The translations under genes and the position numbers were made by a program. Below are positions 8,014 to 15,419 of a stretch of DNA of 38,342 bases, piece after piece. Within the stretch, counting starts at the first letter, position 1, and each line of letters starts with the position of its first letter. Below the pieces are notes generated by a model that was not told where the DNA came from, did not search any database, and worked only from the letters and a program-made list of their open reading frames with translations. This DNA comes from JBPCNH01 sp051001455 (lineage in GTDB: Bacteria > Actinomycetota > CADDZG01 > WHSQ01): contig JBPCNH010000024.1 in the NCBI GenBank assembly GCA_051001455.1, positions 1 through 38,342 on the forward strand, in the 5' to 3' direction.

Positions 8014-8640
8014 ATGAACAGGAAGACCCTCATCACGATCTTGGTCGGCGCGCTCGTCGCGTCGGCGTTCATGGTCGGCCCTGCCGACGCCAAGAAGAAA
8101 AAGAAGAAGAAGCCAAAGCCGGCAGTGTGTGCGGAATACGTTCCCGGCGACATGGGCGCCGAGGCCGAGTCCTTCAAGATTACGGACGAGGCTACTGAAG
8201 AGGCTCCGCTCGAGATCCCCATCACGCTCGAGATGAGCGTTGCCAACTTCGTTCCAGTAGAGGATCCGACTGAATACGCTGTGAATGTCCAGGTCGACAG
8301 TGTGGCCAAGGAGGTCGGGCTGTACGTGCTGTTTGAGTTCGACCAGCGGCGTGACTACGACATCTACCTCTACTACCCGACGGGTGAAGAGGCTGCTTCT
8401 TCTCATGCTTTCAACACGTTGGTCGAGACCGAGAACTCCCCCGCAGACATCTCGGGGGAGGCAGGGAACGGCGAAGAGAGCACAGCTGGTTCCGAGAAGA
8501 TCCTCGGTGTCAAGACGGCTGATTGCCAAGGATGGACCCTCAATACCGTCAACTGGTTCGGTGAGGGCGGCGACATGACCGTCAAGGCCTGGCTGGGCGA
8601 GGCGCAGACCGATCCGGTGCCTCCGGGCGAAGGCGGCTAG
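8014..8640 (+). CDS. secreted polylysine-linker protein, paralog 3 of 3 (short form)
   Basis: 208 residues from the ATG at 8014, with AGGGGGAG 6 bases upstream; a GTG at 7987 would mask the signal peptide. The signal peptide ends at about residue 26 (PADA) and the mature protein begins at once with seven Lys (27-33) and a KPKP step. There is no N-terminal beta domain, so this copy is a signal peptide, a Lys tract and the shared C-terminal domain only (VCAEYVPGDMGAEAE, ITDEAT, APLEI, VQVD, GLYVLFEF, DYDIYLYY, DCQGW, VKAWLG). Two conserved Cys, one just after the Lys tract and one near the end, could form a disulfide. It shows that the C-terminal domain plus Lys tract is the minimal unit of the family. 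Confidence 0.85.
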   Translation: MNRKTLITILVGALVASAFMVGPADAKKKKKKKPKPAVCAEYVPGDMGAEAESFKITDEATEEAPLEIPITLEMSVANFVPVEDPTEYAVNVQVDSVAKEVGLYVLFEFDQRRDYDIYLYYPTGEEAASSHAFNTLVETENSPADISGEAGNGEESTAGSEKILGVKTADCQGWTLNTVNWFGEGGDMTVKAWLGEAQTDPVPPGEGG

Positions 8641-8664
8641 CGACCCCGATCGATCGAGCAGATA

Positions 8665-8690
8665 AAAGGCCGCCCTTCGGGGCGGCCTTT
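8665..8690 (+). terminator. rho-independent terminator after paralog 3
   Basis: An 11-base-pair stem (AAAGGCCGCCC / GGGCGGCCTTT) closes a TTCG loop, 24 bases after the stop codon. The T-tail is short. The stem is very similar in sequence to the fadD terminator at 4942. Confidence 0.85.
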
Positions 8691-8782
8691 CTGTTGGAAT
8701 CCTGTGTCGTTTGCGAAGGTTCTAGGGGATGACCGGCGTATCCTTGCCGGGAGAGTAGCGGCTACCTCGAAGGAGTCGACTT

Positions 8783-9580
8783 ATGGCAGTCACCGTGCGC
8801 GATATCCGCGCCTTCAAAGAGCGCGGCGAGCGCTTCACCATGATCACCGCTTACGACGCGCATTCGGCGCGCCTGCTGGACGAAGCGGGCATCCCTCTCA
8901 TCCTCGTAGGCGACACCCTTGCGATGGTGATGCTCGGACACGACACCACGTTGCCGGTGACGATGGACGAGATGTTGCATCACACCCGCGCCGTCGTACG
9001 TGGTCGTAAGGAAGCATTCGTCGTCGGCGATATGCCGTTCATGAGTTACCAGGGCTCGATCGACGAGGGCATCCATAACGCCGGGCGGTTCTTGAAAGAG
9101 GCGGGCGCGCACGCGGTCAAGCTGGAAGGCGGCGGCAGGGTCCTGGAGCTGGTCGGCCGGCTCACCGATGCCGGCATCCCCGTTATGGGTCATCTCGGTC
9201 TCACGCCACAATCGGTCAACCAGTTCGGCGGCTACCGGGTGCAAGGCCGGGGTGACGAGGCTTATCACCAGGTCGTGAAGGACGCCAAAGGTCTCGAAGC
9301 CGCGGGAGCCTTCGCTCTGGTGCTCGAGGCCGTGCCGGCCGAACTCGGCGCCGAGGTCACACGCTCGCTCGAGATCCCCACGATCGGGATCGGCGCGGGC
9401 CCCGGGACCGACGGGCAGGTGTTGGTGTGGCATGACTTCCTGGGGATCACCGACGGCAAGCTCCCTCGTTTCGTGAAGCGCTACGCGAACCTGGGCGAGC
9501 AGATCAAGGACGCGGCGGCTACGTTCGCCTCCGAAGTTGCCGACGGAACCTATCCGGGTCCCGAGCACACCTACGAGTAG
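8783..9580 (+). CDS. panB: 3-methyl-2-oxobutanoate hydroxymethyltransferase (ketopantoate hydroxymethyltransferase)
   Basis: 265 residues, ATG with GAAGGAG about 9 bases upstream. It transfers a hydroxymethyl group from 5,10-methylene-tetrahydrofolate to 2-oxoisovalerate, the first step of pantothenate and CoA synthesis, in the cytoplasm. The metal ligands are in place: D44 in GDTLAMV, D83 in VGDMPF, E115 in KLEGG; the catalytic Glu is E182 in LEAVPAEL. A GHLGLTPQSVN loop matches PanB closely. Length is usual for the family. No other pantothenate gene is in the window. Confidence 0.96.
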   Translation: MAVTVRDIRAFKERGERFTMITAYDAHSARLLDEAGIPLILVGDTLAMVMLGHDTTLPVTMDEMLHHTRAVVRGRKEAFVVGDMPFMSYQGSIDEGIHNAGRFLKEAGAHAVKLEGGGRVLELVGRLTDAGIPVMGHLGLTPQSVNQFGGYRVQGRGDEAYHQVVKDAKGLEAAGAFALVLEAVPAELGAEVTRSLEIPTIGIGAGPGTDGQVLVWHDFLGITDGKLPRFVKRYANLGEQIKDAAATFASEVADGTYPGPEHTYE

Positions 9581-9639
9581 TTCTCGGCGAGGGTCCTTGA
9601 GGACTCCCTCCTCCGGGCCGATAGTTTGAGGGCGCCGCC

Positions 9640-10377
9640 TTGTTAGAGCGGCTACGTCGAAAATTGGCCCCGGGAGTAGAGCAGGTCTTGAGCATCGAAC
9701 AGCAAGGAGCGACCCGGCAGAAGCGCTGCCCGGACTGCGGCGCGTCGAATCCTTCGGGCGCGAAGTGGTGTGGCCAGTGCCTGAAGAGGTTCGCGGCGCC
9801 CCCGCCTCCACCACCCCCACCTCCTGCCGCACCGGGGGCCCCTCCGGGACCCCGCCCACAGAAGCCGCTCCCAGTCGGTCAGCAGCGGGGGGCCTTCCGG
9901 GTGACGGAGTCCGGAGTCATGTGGCGCTGCTTATTGTGCGAGACCGAGAACCCGATGGACCGCGAGTTCTGCTCTGGCTGCGACGCGCCGCTCGCGAGCA
10001 CGCTCCGCCCGCCGGAGTCGAAGCGGCCGCAGCGGGATCCCAACATGACCGCGCTCATCTCACTGTTCATGCCGGGGGCGGGACATGCCTATCTCGGGAT
10101 GTGGGGACAAGCCGTGGCGCGCGCCGTCATCAGCATCTGGGTCGTTTTCACCGCGCTGGTCGGCGCGATCCAAGGCTCGCCGATGCTGGGGGTCGTGTTC
10201 GGTGTCGCCGCGGTAGGACTGTGGGCGGTCGCGGCTCACGATGCCTACCGCGAGGCGTCGGGCATGTCGGATGCCGTCCTATTGAAGGGCAGGATCTTCC
10301 TCTACGTGGTTCTCGGCCTATTGGTGCTGCTGATGGTGATGCTGTTCGCCGGCGCGATGCAGGCTCGATCGGTCTAA
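9640..10377 (+). CDS. double zinc-ribbon membrane protein with polyproline linker
   Basis: 245 residues from a TTG; TAGTTT at 9622-9627 would place transcription about 5 bases before it. A later TTG at 9688 is a possible alternative start. The first zinc ribbon has C30, C33, C44 and C47; a run of nine Pro (about 54-62) follows; the second ribbon has C97, C100, C111 and C114. The C-terminal half has about three hydrophobic segments, the first in a MTALISLFMPGAGHAYLG context resembling TM2/DUF5683-type small membrane domains. The ribbons would face the cytoplasm, suggesting a membrane-tethered adaptor; that is inference. Its stop codon interlocks with that of the convergent gene (CTAA at 10374-10377). 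Confidence 0.8.
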   Translation: MLERLRRKLAPGVEQVLSIEQQGATRQKRCPDCGASNPSGAKWCGQCLKRFAAPPPPPPPPPAAPGAPPGPRPQKPLPVGQQRGAFRVTESGVMWRCLLCETENPMDREFCSGCDAPLASTLRPPESKRPQRDPNMTALISLFMPGAGHAYLGMWGQAVARAVISIWVVFTALVGAIQGSPMLGVVFGVAAVGLWAVAAHDAYREASGMSDAVLLKGRIFLYVVLGLLVLLMVMLFAGAMQARSV

Positions 10378-11264
10378 GGGATATTCGTGGCCGCGATGCG
10401 TCCGCCGGGACCTTCGACGAGCCACGAGCCTCCTCGGTAGGCGGCGCCCATGACTCCCTTGTGGTCCAACGCAAGGATCCCTGCGGCGGTGCGTTCCCTC
10501 GCGCCGAGGAGCTCGACGACCCTCTCGCACGCTTTCTGGGGGTCCATACCCTCCTCGATCAGCCGTCCCGTCTGAGCGCACGCCAGCGTCTGGAGGAAGA
10601 GCTCTCCTACCCCCGTTCCGATCACCGCGGCGCGCCGGGACGCATAGATGCCCGCACCGAAGACGGGGGCGTCTCCGACTCTGCCTCGCATCTTCCCGAA
10701 GACGCCTCCGGTAGACGATGCCGCAGCCAGCCGGCCGGACCCGTCGAGCGCCACGGCACCGACGGTGTCTACATGCTCCGGAGAGCCGTAACGGTTCAGG
10801 TCGAGGCTTCCTTCTTCCTTCGCCTGCTGCCAGCGAGCGTGTTGTTCGTCGGTGCTCGCGGTGAGTTGCTCCATCGCCGAGCCGAAGTTCTGCGCGCCTT
10901 CTCCCGTGAGCAGGGCATGCGGGGTCTCTTCGAGGACCTTTCGCGCCAGCGTGATCGGATGCCGGACGGTGACCCCGGCCACTGCACCGACGGATCCGCT
11001 GTAGCCGTCCACGATCCCGGCATCGAGCTCGAGGCATCCGTCGCGGTCGAGAACGGCTCCGTATCCGGCGTTGAGCTCGGGGTGGTCCTCCAGCACGCGG
11101 GTGGCTTCCTCCACCAGATCGAGGGCCGAGGGATGCTCGGGGGGAGCGGCCGTCGGGGGTTGTCCTCCAGTGGCTTGGCCCAAGAGGCCGAAAGCCTCTG
11201 CCAGCGACGGGGGATCCACCTTCTCGAGGCCCGAGACACCGCCGTGGACGTAGAGGGATGCCAT
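10374..11264 (-). CDS. isoaspartyl peptidase / L-asparaginase family protein (Ntn hydrolase)
   Basis: 296 residues. Family members self-cleave before a Thr that becomes the nucleophile and then hydrolyse isoaspartyl dipeptides or asparagine. The expected nucleophile is T167 in HVDTVGAVALD; the ASSTGG and RVGDAP substrate-loop motifs follow in the right order. The alpha-subunit marks NAGYGAVLDRDG and ELDAGIVDG are present. A Pro/Ala-rich stretch at about 33-45 is longer than usual. The start is fixed by a leaderless promoter (TACGGT at 11276-11271). Cleavage activity cannot be proved from sequence, but all key residues are present. Confidence 0.9.
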   Translation of the reverse strand: MASLYVHGGVSGLEKVDPPSLAEAFGLLGQATGGQPPTAAPPEHPSALDLVEEATRVLEDHPELNAGYGAVLDRDGCLELDAGIVDGYSGSVGAVAGVTVRHPITLARKVLEETPHALLTGEGAQNFGSAMEQLTASTDEQHARWQQAKEEGSLDLNRYGSPEHVDTVGAVALDGSGRLAAASSTGGVFGKMRGRVGDAPVFGAGIYASRRAAVIGTGVGELFLQTLACAQTGRLIEEGMDPQKACERVVELLGARERTAAGILALDHKGVMGAAYRGGSWLVEGPGGRIAATNIP

Positions 11265-11270
11265 GGCGCA

Positions 11271-11276
11271 ACCGTA
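11271..11276 (-). promoter_or_regulatory. -10 element of a leaderless promoter for the isoaspartyl-peptidase-like gene
   Basis: On the minus strand TACGGT is followed by 6 bases (TGCGCC) and the ATG at 11264, with no ribosome site. Confidence 0.6.
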
Positions 11277-11329
11277 ACGGTCGCCCGGCCTCCCCGGAGC
11301 AGCGGGGGACCGGCGGTGAACCCCTCAAA

Positions 11330-11335
11330 TACGAT
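11330..11335 (+). promoter_or_regulatory. -10 element of a leaderless promoter for the 11342-17131 operon
   Basis: TACGAT is followed by GGGGTG and the ATG at 11342. It is the only clear promoter seen for the eight downstream genes and lies 54 bases from the divergent -10 at 11271-11276. Confidence 0.6.
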
Positions 11336-11341
11336 GGGGTG

Positions 11342-12118
11342 ATGTCGATCTACGTGGTGTCGGATATGCACGGCGCGCCGGACGCGCTCGGCAAGGCCGT
11401 CCCCGAAGGCGCCACTCTCCTGCTCTTGGGGGATCTCTTGAACGTCATCGACTACGCCGAGATGAGCGGCATCCTCGTCGAGATCTTCTCGGCGGACGCG
11501 GTCGGGCAGGTGGTGCAACTCCGTAAGGACGGCGACCTGGCCGAAGCTATGCGCGTCATGCAAGACCGGGCCGTGGGCCGGGAGGAGGAGATCAGGGCGG
11601 AGTTCGCCCGCCTGGCGGGGATCCAGTACGAGGCGATCTTCTCGGTGTTGCCCGACCCCACCTACCTGATCCTCGGCAACGTGGATATCCCTCCGATGGC
11701 TTCGGCTTTCGCGGCGCAGTCGGGGGGTGGTGTGATCGAGGCGAACGGTCAGGCCATCACTTTAGGAGGCGAGAGGTTCGGGTTCGTGGGCGGAGCGTTG
11801 CCGACTCCGCTCAAGGTCGCCGGTGAGGTGACCGTCGAGGAGATGAGGTCCAAGCTAGACGCCGTCGGAGAGGTGGACGTGCTCTGTACGCATATCCCTC
11901 CTGCCGTGCCCGAGCTCTGCTACGACACGCTGGCGGAAAAACCGGAGACCGGAAGTGAAGACATCCTGGCTTACATTCAGGATGTCCAGCCCCGGATCCA
12001 CTATTTCGGTCACGTGCATCAACCTCTCGTATCGTCGATGCATATCGGCCGGACGCTATGCATCAACGTCGGGTACTTCCGGGCGACCCAGCGCGCCTGG
12101 CGCCACGCGAGCGCATGA
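11342..12118 (+). CDS. calcineurin-like metallophosphoesterase
   Basis: 258 residues, start fixed by the leaderless promoter. The two-metal phosphoesterase motifs are present in order: D8 and H10 in SDMHG, D31 in LLLGDLLN, GNVD in place of the usual GNHE/GNHD, THIPP, and GHVHQP near the end. The Asn of the third motif is kept, but its His is replaced by Val, which may shift activity or substrate. A helical insertion at about residues 55-105 lies between the second and third motifs. The family cleaves phosphomonoesters or diesters; the substrate here is unknown. It opens an operon, with 7 bases before the next gene. Confidence 0.88.
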   Translation: MSIYVVSDMHGAPDALGKAVPEGATLLLLGDLLNVIDYAEMSGILVEIFSADAVGQVVQLRKDGDLAEAMRVMQDRAVGREEEIRAEFARLAGIQYEAIFSVLPDPTYLILGNVDIPPMASAFAAQSGGGVIEANGQAITLGGERFGFVGGALPTPLKVAGEVTVEEMRSKLDAVGEVDVLCTHIPPAVPELCYDTLAEKPETGSEDILAYIQDVQPRIHYFGHVHQPLVSSMHIGRTLCINVGYFRATQRAWRHASA

Positions 12119-12125
12119 GGAAGCG

Positions 12126-12560
12126 ATGACAGACAGGGTCAAGGATTCGATCGACGTAACGGCCTCCGCGGAGGATCTCTTCGAGGTGGCTACCAATTTC
12201 GCTACCTATCCGGAGTGGAACCCGAACATCAAAGAAACAGAGGTCCGAGCTACCAACGACGACGGACTCGCTACCGAGGTGTGGTTCAAGATCGACGCCA
12301 AGATCAAGGTCCTGTCGTACACGCTCGGATACGACTACTCCAACGCTCCAGAGTCGTTCTCCTGGGATCTGGTCGAGGGGGACGTGAAGAAGCTCTCCGG
12401 CTCGTACACCTTCGACGAGTTCGAGGACGTGACCGAGGTCTTTTACGAGATGGAGATAGACCCCGGTTTCCCGGTCCCTGGTTTCCTGAAGAAGCAGGCC
12501 GAGAAGCAGATCGTTCGCTCTGCGCTAGAGGATCTGAAGAAGAGAGCTGAATCGCGCTGA
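12126..12560 (+). CDS. SRPBCC (START-like / polyketide cyclase) family protein
   Basis: 144 residues from the ATG at 12126, with GAGGAAG 3-5 bases upstream; a longer in-frame extension overlaps the phosphoesterase gene and is rejected. It begins DSIDVTASAEDLFEVATNFATYPEWN, in two motif parts typical of SRPBCC proteins (a beta strand, then the DFxxYPxW helix). The rest fits a helix-grip fold with a long C-terminal helix ending KKQAEKQIV. Such proteins bind lipids, quinones or polyketides in a deep pocket. No ligand can be assigned. The stop codon overlaps the ArsA-like start (TGATG), indicating translational coupling. Confidence 0.88.
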   Translation: MTDRVKDSIDVTASAEDLFEVATNFATYPEWNPNIKETEVRATNDDGLATEVWFKIDAKIKVLSYTLGYDYSNAPESFSWDLVEGDVKKLSGSYTFDEFEDVTEVFYEMEIDPGFPVPGFLKKQAEKQIVRSALEDLKKRAESR

Positions 12561-13732
12561 TGCGCGTCATCCTGTTCACGGGCAAGGGTGGCGTCGGTAA
12601 GACAACGGTTGCTTCCGCCACCGCGACCCGCATGGCTGCGGCCGGCAGGAAGACACTGATCATGTCCACCGATCCGGCCCATTCCCTGGCCGATGCCTTC
12701 GGACGCGACCTCGGCCCCGAGCCGGTGGAGGTCGCCGGCAACCTGTGGGCCGAGCAGATCGATCCGCAGCAGCGTCTCGAAGAGAACTGGCGCGAGATAC
12801 AGCAGCATGCGATGGCGGTGATGAACTGGGCTGGTCTGGCCGAGGTCCAGGCCGAGGAGCTAAGCGTCATCCCGGGGTTAGACGAGCTGTTCTCGCTCGC
12901 TGACGTCAAGCGCCATCACGACGAGGATCCATACGACGTCCTTGTCGTGGACTGCGCGCCGACGGGGGAGACCCTGCGGTTGTTATCGCTGCCGGACATC
13001 ATCCAGCGGTACATGGAGCGCATCTTTCCGATCGAACGACGCGTTATGGGGGCGCTGCGACCCGTCGCTAAGCGGATGACGAGCTTGCCTCTTCCCGACG
13101 CTGGTGTGTACGACGCGGTCAAGCGCTTCTACGACAAGCTCGACGGCGTACAGAAGGTGCTGACCGATGTCGGGACGACCTCGGTGCGGCTTGTCGTGAA
13201 CCCCGAGCGCATGGTCATCGCCGAGGCGCAGCGGACCTTCACGTACCTCAATCTGTTCGGCTACCGCGTGGATGCGATCATCGCCAACCGGCTGTTGCCC
13301 CCAGAGGTCAGCGACCCTTACTTCGCGCGGTGGAAGCAGCTGCAGCGCGGGCACATGGACACGATCGAGACGAGCTTCGCTCCGGTGCCGATCTTGAAGG
13401 CGCGCCTCCGCGACCGCGAGGTCGCCGGTGGGGACCTGCTCGGGGAACTGGGCGAGGAGCTCTACGGTCACCTCGATCCCGCGGCCGTGCTCCACAGCGA
13501 CGACCCCATGACGATCGCGAAGGACGGGGACCGCTATCTGCTGACGTTGAGGCTGCCTTTCGTGGAGAAGTCCGACCTCGAGCTGTCGACCAAAGCCGAC
13601 GAGTTGTTCGTGAAGGTCGGTTCCTACCGGAGGACGATCATGCTCCCGAAGATGCTTCTGGCGCGCCGGATAACAGGAGCCGACCTGCGGGGTGAGAGAC
13701 TAGTGATCGTGTTCGAGAGGACGGAAACTTGA
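12560..13732 (+). CDS. ArsA/GET3-family ATPase with C-terminal HSP20-like domain
   Basis: 390 residues. The deviant Walker A GKGGVGKTT is at residues 8-16, followed by STDPAHSLADAF (switch I type) and VVDCAPTGETLRLL (switch II type), all diagnostic of ArsA/GET3. From about residue 322 the protein ends in a small beta domain (LLTLRLPFVEKSDLELS ... LFVKVG) like the HSP20-type tail of actinobacterial and chloroflexal ArsA-like proteins. The Cys cluster used for arsenite binding in ArsA is not seen and no arsenic gene is nearby, so arsenite export is unlikely; client or lipid-protein targeting is inference. It overlaps both neighbours by 1-4 bases. Confidence 0.93.
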   Translation: MRVILFTGKGGVGKTTVASATATRMAAAGRKTLIMSTDPAHSLADAFGRDLGPEPVEVAGNLWAEQIDPQQRLEENWREIQQHAMAVMNWAGLAEVQAEELSVIPGLDELFSLADVKRHHDEDPYDVLVVDCAPTGETLRLLSLPDIIQRYMERIFPIERRVMGALRPVAKRMTSLPLPDAGVYDAVKRFYDKLDGVQKVLTDVGTTSVRLVVNPERMVIAEAQRTFTYLNLFGYRVDAIIANRLLPPEVSDPYFARWKQLQRGHMDTIETSFAPVPILKARLRDREVAGGDLLGELGEELYGHLDPAAVLHSDDPMTIAKDGDRYLLTLRLPFVEKSDLELSTKADELFVKVGSYRRTIMLPKMLLARRITGADLRGERLVIVFERTET

Positions 13733-14010
13733 TAAGCGAAGAAGATGCCAGGGGAGCCCGCTACAGCGACCTCTTCGGCGCCGGACGCCACGAGCACACT
13801 TCCGACTGCGCTTATTGCCCGATCTGCGCCACGATCGCGGTGGTGCGCAACACCAAGCCCGAGCTACTCGAGCACCTGGCGGCCGCCGCCCGCGAGCTGA
13901 TGCTCGCGGCGGGCATCCTCCTCGATGAAGCCGGCGATGTGATCGGCAAGGAAGGCGGCGCGTCCAAGCCCGCCGAAGACGGCAAGGTCCGCCGGATAGA
14001 CATCAGCTGA
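13729..14010 (+). CDS. small CxxC protein of the ArsA-glucokinase operon
   Basis: 93 residues from a TTG that overlaps the upstream stop (TTGA). A CAYCPICATI segment near residues 27-36 gives C-x-x-C-x-x-C spacing, probably metal-binding, after a DLFGAGRHEH segment. A helix (LLEHLAAAARELMLAAG) and a charged tail ending in VRRIDIS follow. Short proteins of this type are found in actinobacteria next to ArsA-like and SRPBCC genes; I know of no proven function. Tight packing suggests it works with its neighbours. Confidence 0.75.
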   Translation: MISEEDARGARYSDLFGAGRHEHTSDCAYCPICATIAVVRNTKPELLEHLAAAARELMLAAGILLDEAGDVIGKEGGASKPAEDGKVRRIDIS

Positions 14011-14021
14011 GCAGTTTGGCT

Positions 14022-14969
14022 ATGGGCAAACGTTGTGTCATCGGTATCGATATAGGCGGAACCGGCTGCAAAGGGGCTCTCGTCGACGAGGGCGCACAGG
14101 TCCTCGACCGTTACCAGCAGCCCACCGACATCACCGCAGGAACCAAGAGCATCATCTCGGTCGCCGAGGAGCTGGCCCGGCGCGCCGCGACGATGGGCGC
14201 GGAGTTATCCGGGATCGGCATAGGCGCGGCGGGGTTCATAAACGCGGTCACCGGTTCGGTGGTCTTCTCTCCGAACCTCTCCTACGACGATCCCCAGATC
14301 GCCGCGGCGGTGTCCGCTCGCTTCGACCTTCCAGTGACCGTTGACAACGACGCCAATGCCGCCGCGTGGGGCGAGCGGGTATTCGGGACCGCACAGGGCT
14401 TCGATCACGTGGCGTTGCTGACGCTCGGAACCGGTATCGGCAGTGGTTTCATCGTGGATGGGCGCCTGTTGCGCGGCGCGACGGGGGCGGCGGCCGAGGT
14501 CGGGCACACCATCGTCGATATCGACGGGCCTCCTTGTCCCTGCGGGCTGAGAGGTTGCCTCGAGTCACTCGCGTCTGGGCGCGCCATCGCGGCGGCGGCA
14601 CGCGCGGCGGTAGCAGACGAGCCCTCTTCTGCAGTGTTGGAACTGGCGGGCTCGATCGACGCCATCACCGCTCGTCATGTGGCGCGGGCCGCTACGGACC
14701 ATGATGAGGTGGCGCGCACGGTGCTCCGGCGCGCCGGAAGAGCTCTCGGTATCGGGCTCAGCAACGTCGTGAACCTGTTCGACCCGCAGGTGATCGTGCT
14801 CGGCGGAGGGGTCGTGGCGGCCGGAGAGCCTTACCTCGGAGCGGCCCGGGACGAGCTCGCCGCCTGCCTCGTGGAGCAGCGCCGGCGGCCTGTACGTCTA
14901 GATGTGACTACTTTGGGGCAAGACGGCGGCATCATCGGTGCGGCGGCGTTGGCAATGGCCCGTGTCTGA
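14022..14969 (+). CDS. glkA: ROK-family glucokinase
   Basis: 315 residues from the ATG at 14022 (a TTG two codons earlier is possible; neither has a clear ribosome site). It phosphorylates glucose to glucose 6-phosphate with ATP. The N-terminal phosphate loop GIDIGGTGCKGAL, the catalytic Asp in VDNDANAAAWGE, and the glucose-binding E-x-G-H (EVGHTIV) are present. The ROK zinc site CPCGLRGC is at about C172, C174 and C179. A repressor-type N-terminal helix-turn-helix is absent, so it is an enzyme rather than a ROK regulator. Other hexoses cannot be ruled out. Confidence 0.92.
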   Translation: MGKRCVIGIDIGGTGCKGALVDEGAQVLDRYQQPTDITAGTKSIISVAEELARRAATMGAELSGIGIGAAGFINAVTGSVVFSPNLSYDDPQIAAAVSARFDLPVTVDNDANAAAWGERVFGTAQGFDHVALLTLGTGIGSGFIVDGRLLRGATGAAAEVGHTIVDIDGPPCPCGLRGCLESLASGRAIAAAARAAVADEPSSAVLELAGSIDAITARHVARAATDHDEVARTVLRRAGRALGIGLSNVVNLFDPQVIVLGGGVVAAGEPYLGAARDELAACLVEQRRRPVRLDVTTLGQDGGIIGAAALAMARV

Positions 14970-14992
14970 TGCCTAATAAGGAAGGGAATGAC

Positions 14993-15403
14993 ATGACTGA
15001 CGACCTATCGATCGACGTGACGGACGAAAGCTCGGGCCGCGAGGTTGAGCAGGCTGCCCTGACGGAGTACCTCTTCCTGGCGCCGCGTCTCGCTCGCCTG
15101 GTGTGGCGCCTGGCTCGCGACCCGAGGGTGCCGGCACGCGTGAAGGCCGTCATCTTCATCGTCGCCGGGTATCTCGTTTCCCCCCTCGACATCGTCCCAG
15201 ACTTCATCCCCGGACTGGGGCAGGCCGACGACCTCTTCATCGCCGTCTTCGCTCTCGATCAGATCTTGAATCGTGTCCCGGATGAAGTCGTGCGCGAGCA
15301 CTGGGACGGAGACGAGGACATCCTCCAGGTCGTACGGGAGGTTCTCGATATCTCGACCGCATTCGTCCCGGGCTGGCTGAAGAACCGACTCGGGAGCAAG
15401 TGA
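14993..15403 (+). CDS. DUF1232 (YkvA-like) small membrane-associated protein
   Basis: 136 residues from the ATG at 14993, which has AAGGAAGGGA just upstream; an ATG at 14969 overlapping the glucokinase stop is the alternative. The DUF1232 core is clear: a basic helix (RLVWRLARDPRVPARVKAV), a hydrophobic segment, then YLVSPLDIVPDFIPGLG and ADDLFIAVFAL. The family is widespread and its function is unknown; one or two membrane-inserted helices are likely. It sits in the operon 23 bases after glucokinase. Confidence 0.87.
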   Translation: MTDDLSIDVTDESSGREVEQAALTEYLFLAPRLARLVWRLARDPRVPARVKAVIFIVAGYLVSPLDIVPDFIPGLGQADDLFIAVFALDQILNRVPDEVVREHWDGDEDILQVVREVLDISTAFVPGWLKNRLGSK

Positions 15404-15419
15404 CCCGTCCAACAAGCAA

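Noticed and set aside
9589..9610. Hairpin GAGGG-TCCT / AGGA-CT-CCCTC after panB, a possible terminator.
   Set aside because: The stem has a 2-base bulge and no T-run follows; too weak to call.
9765..11342. Long plus-strand frame of 525 codons across the isoaspartyl-peptidase-like gene.
   Set aside because: It overlaps two genes with clear family motifs, is rich in Arg, Gly and Ser as expected of a shadow in GC-rich DNA, and has no domain of its own.
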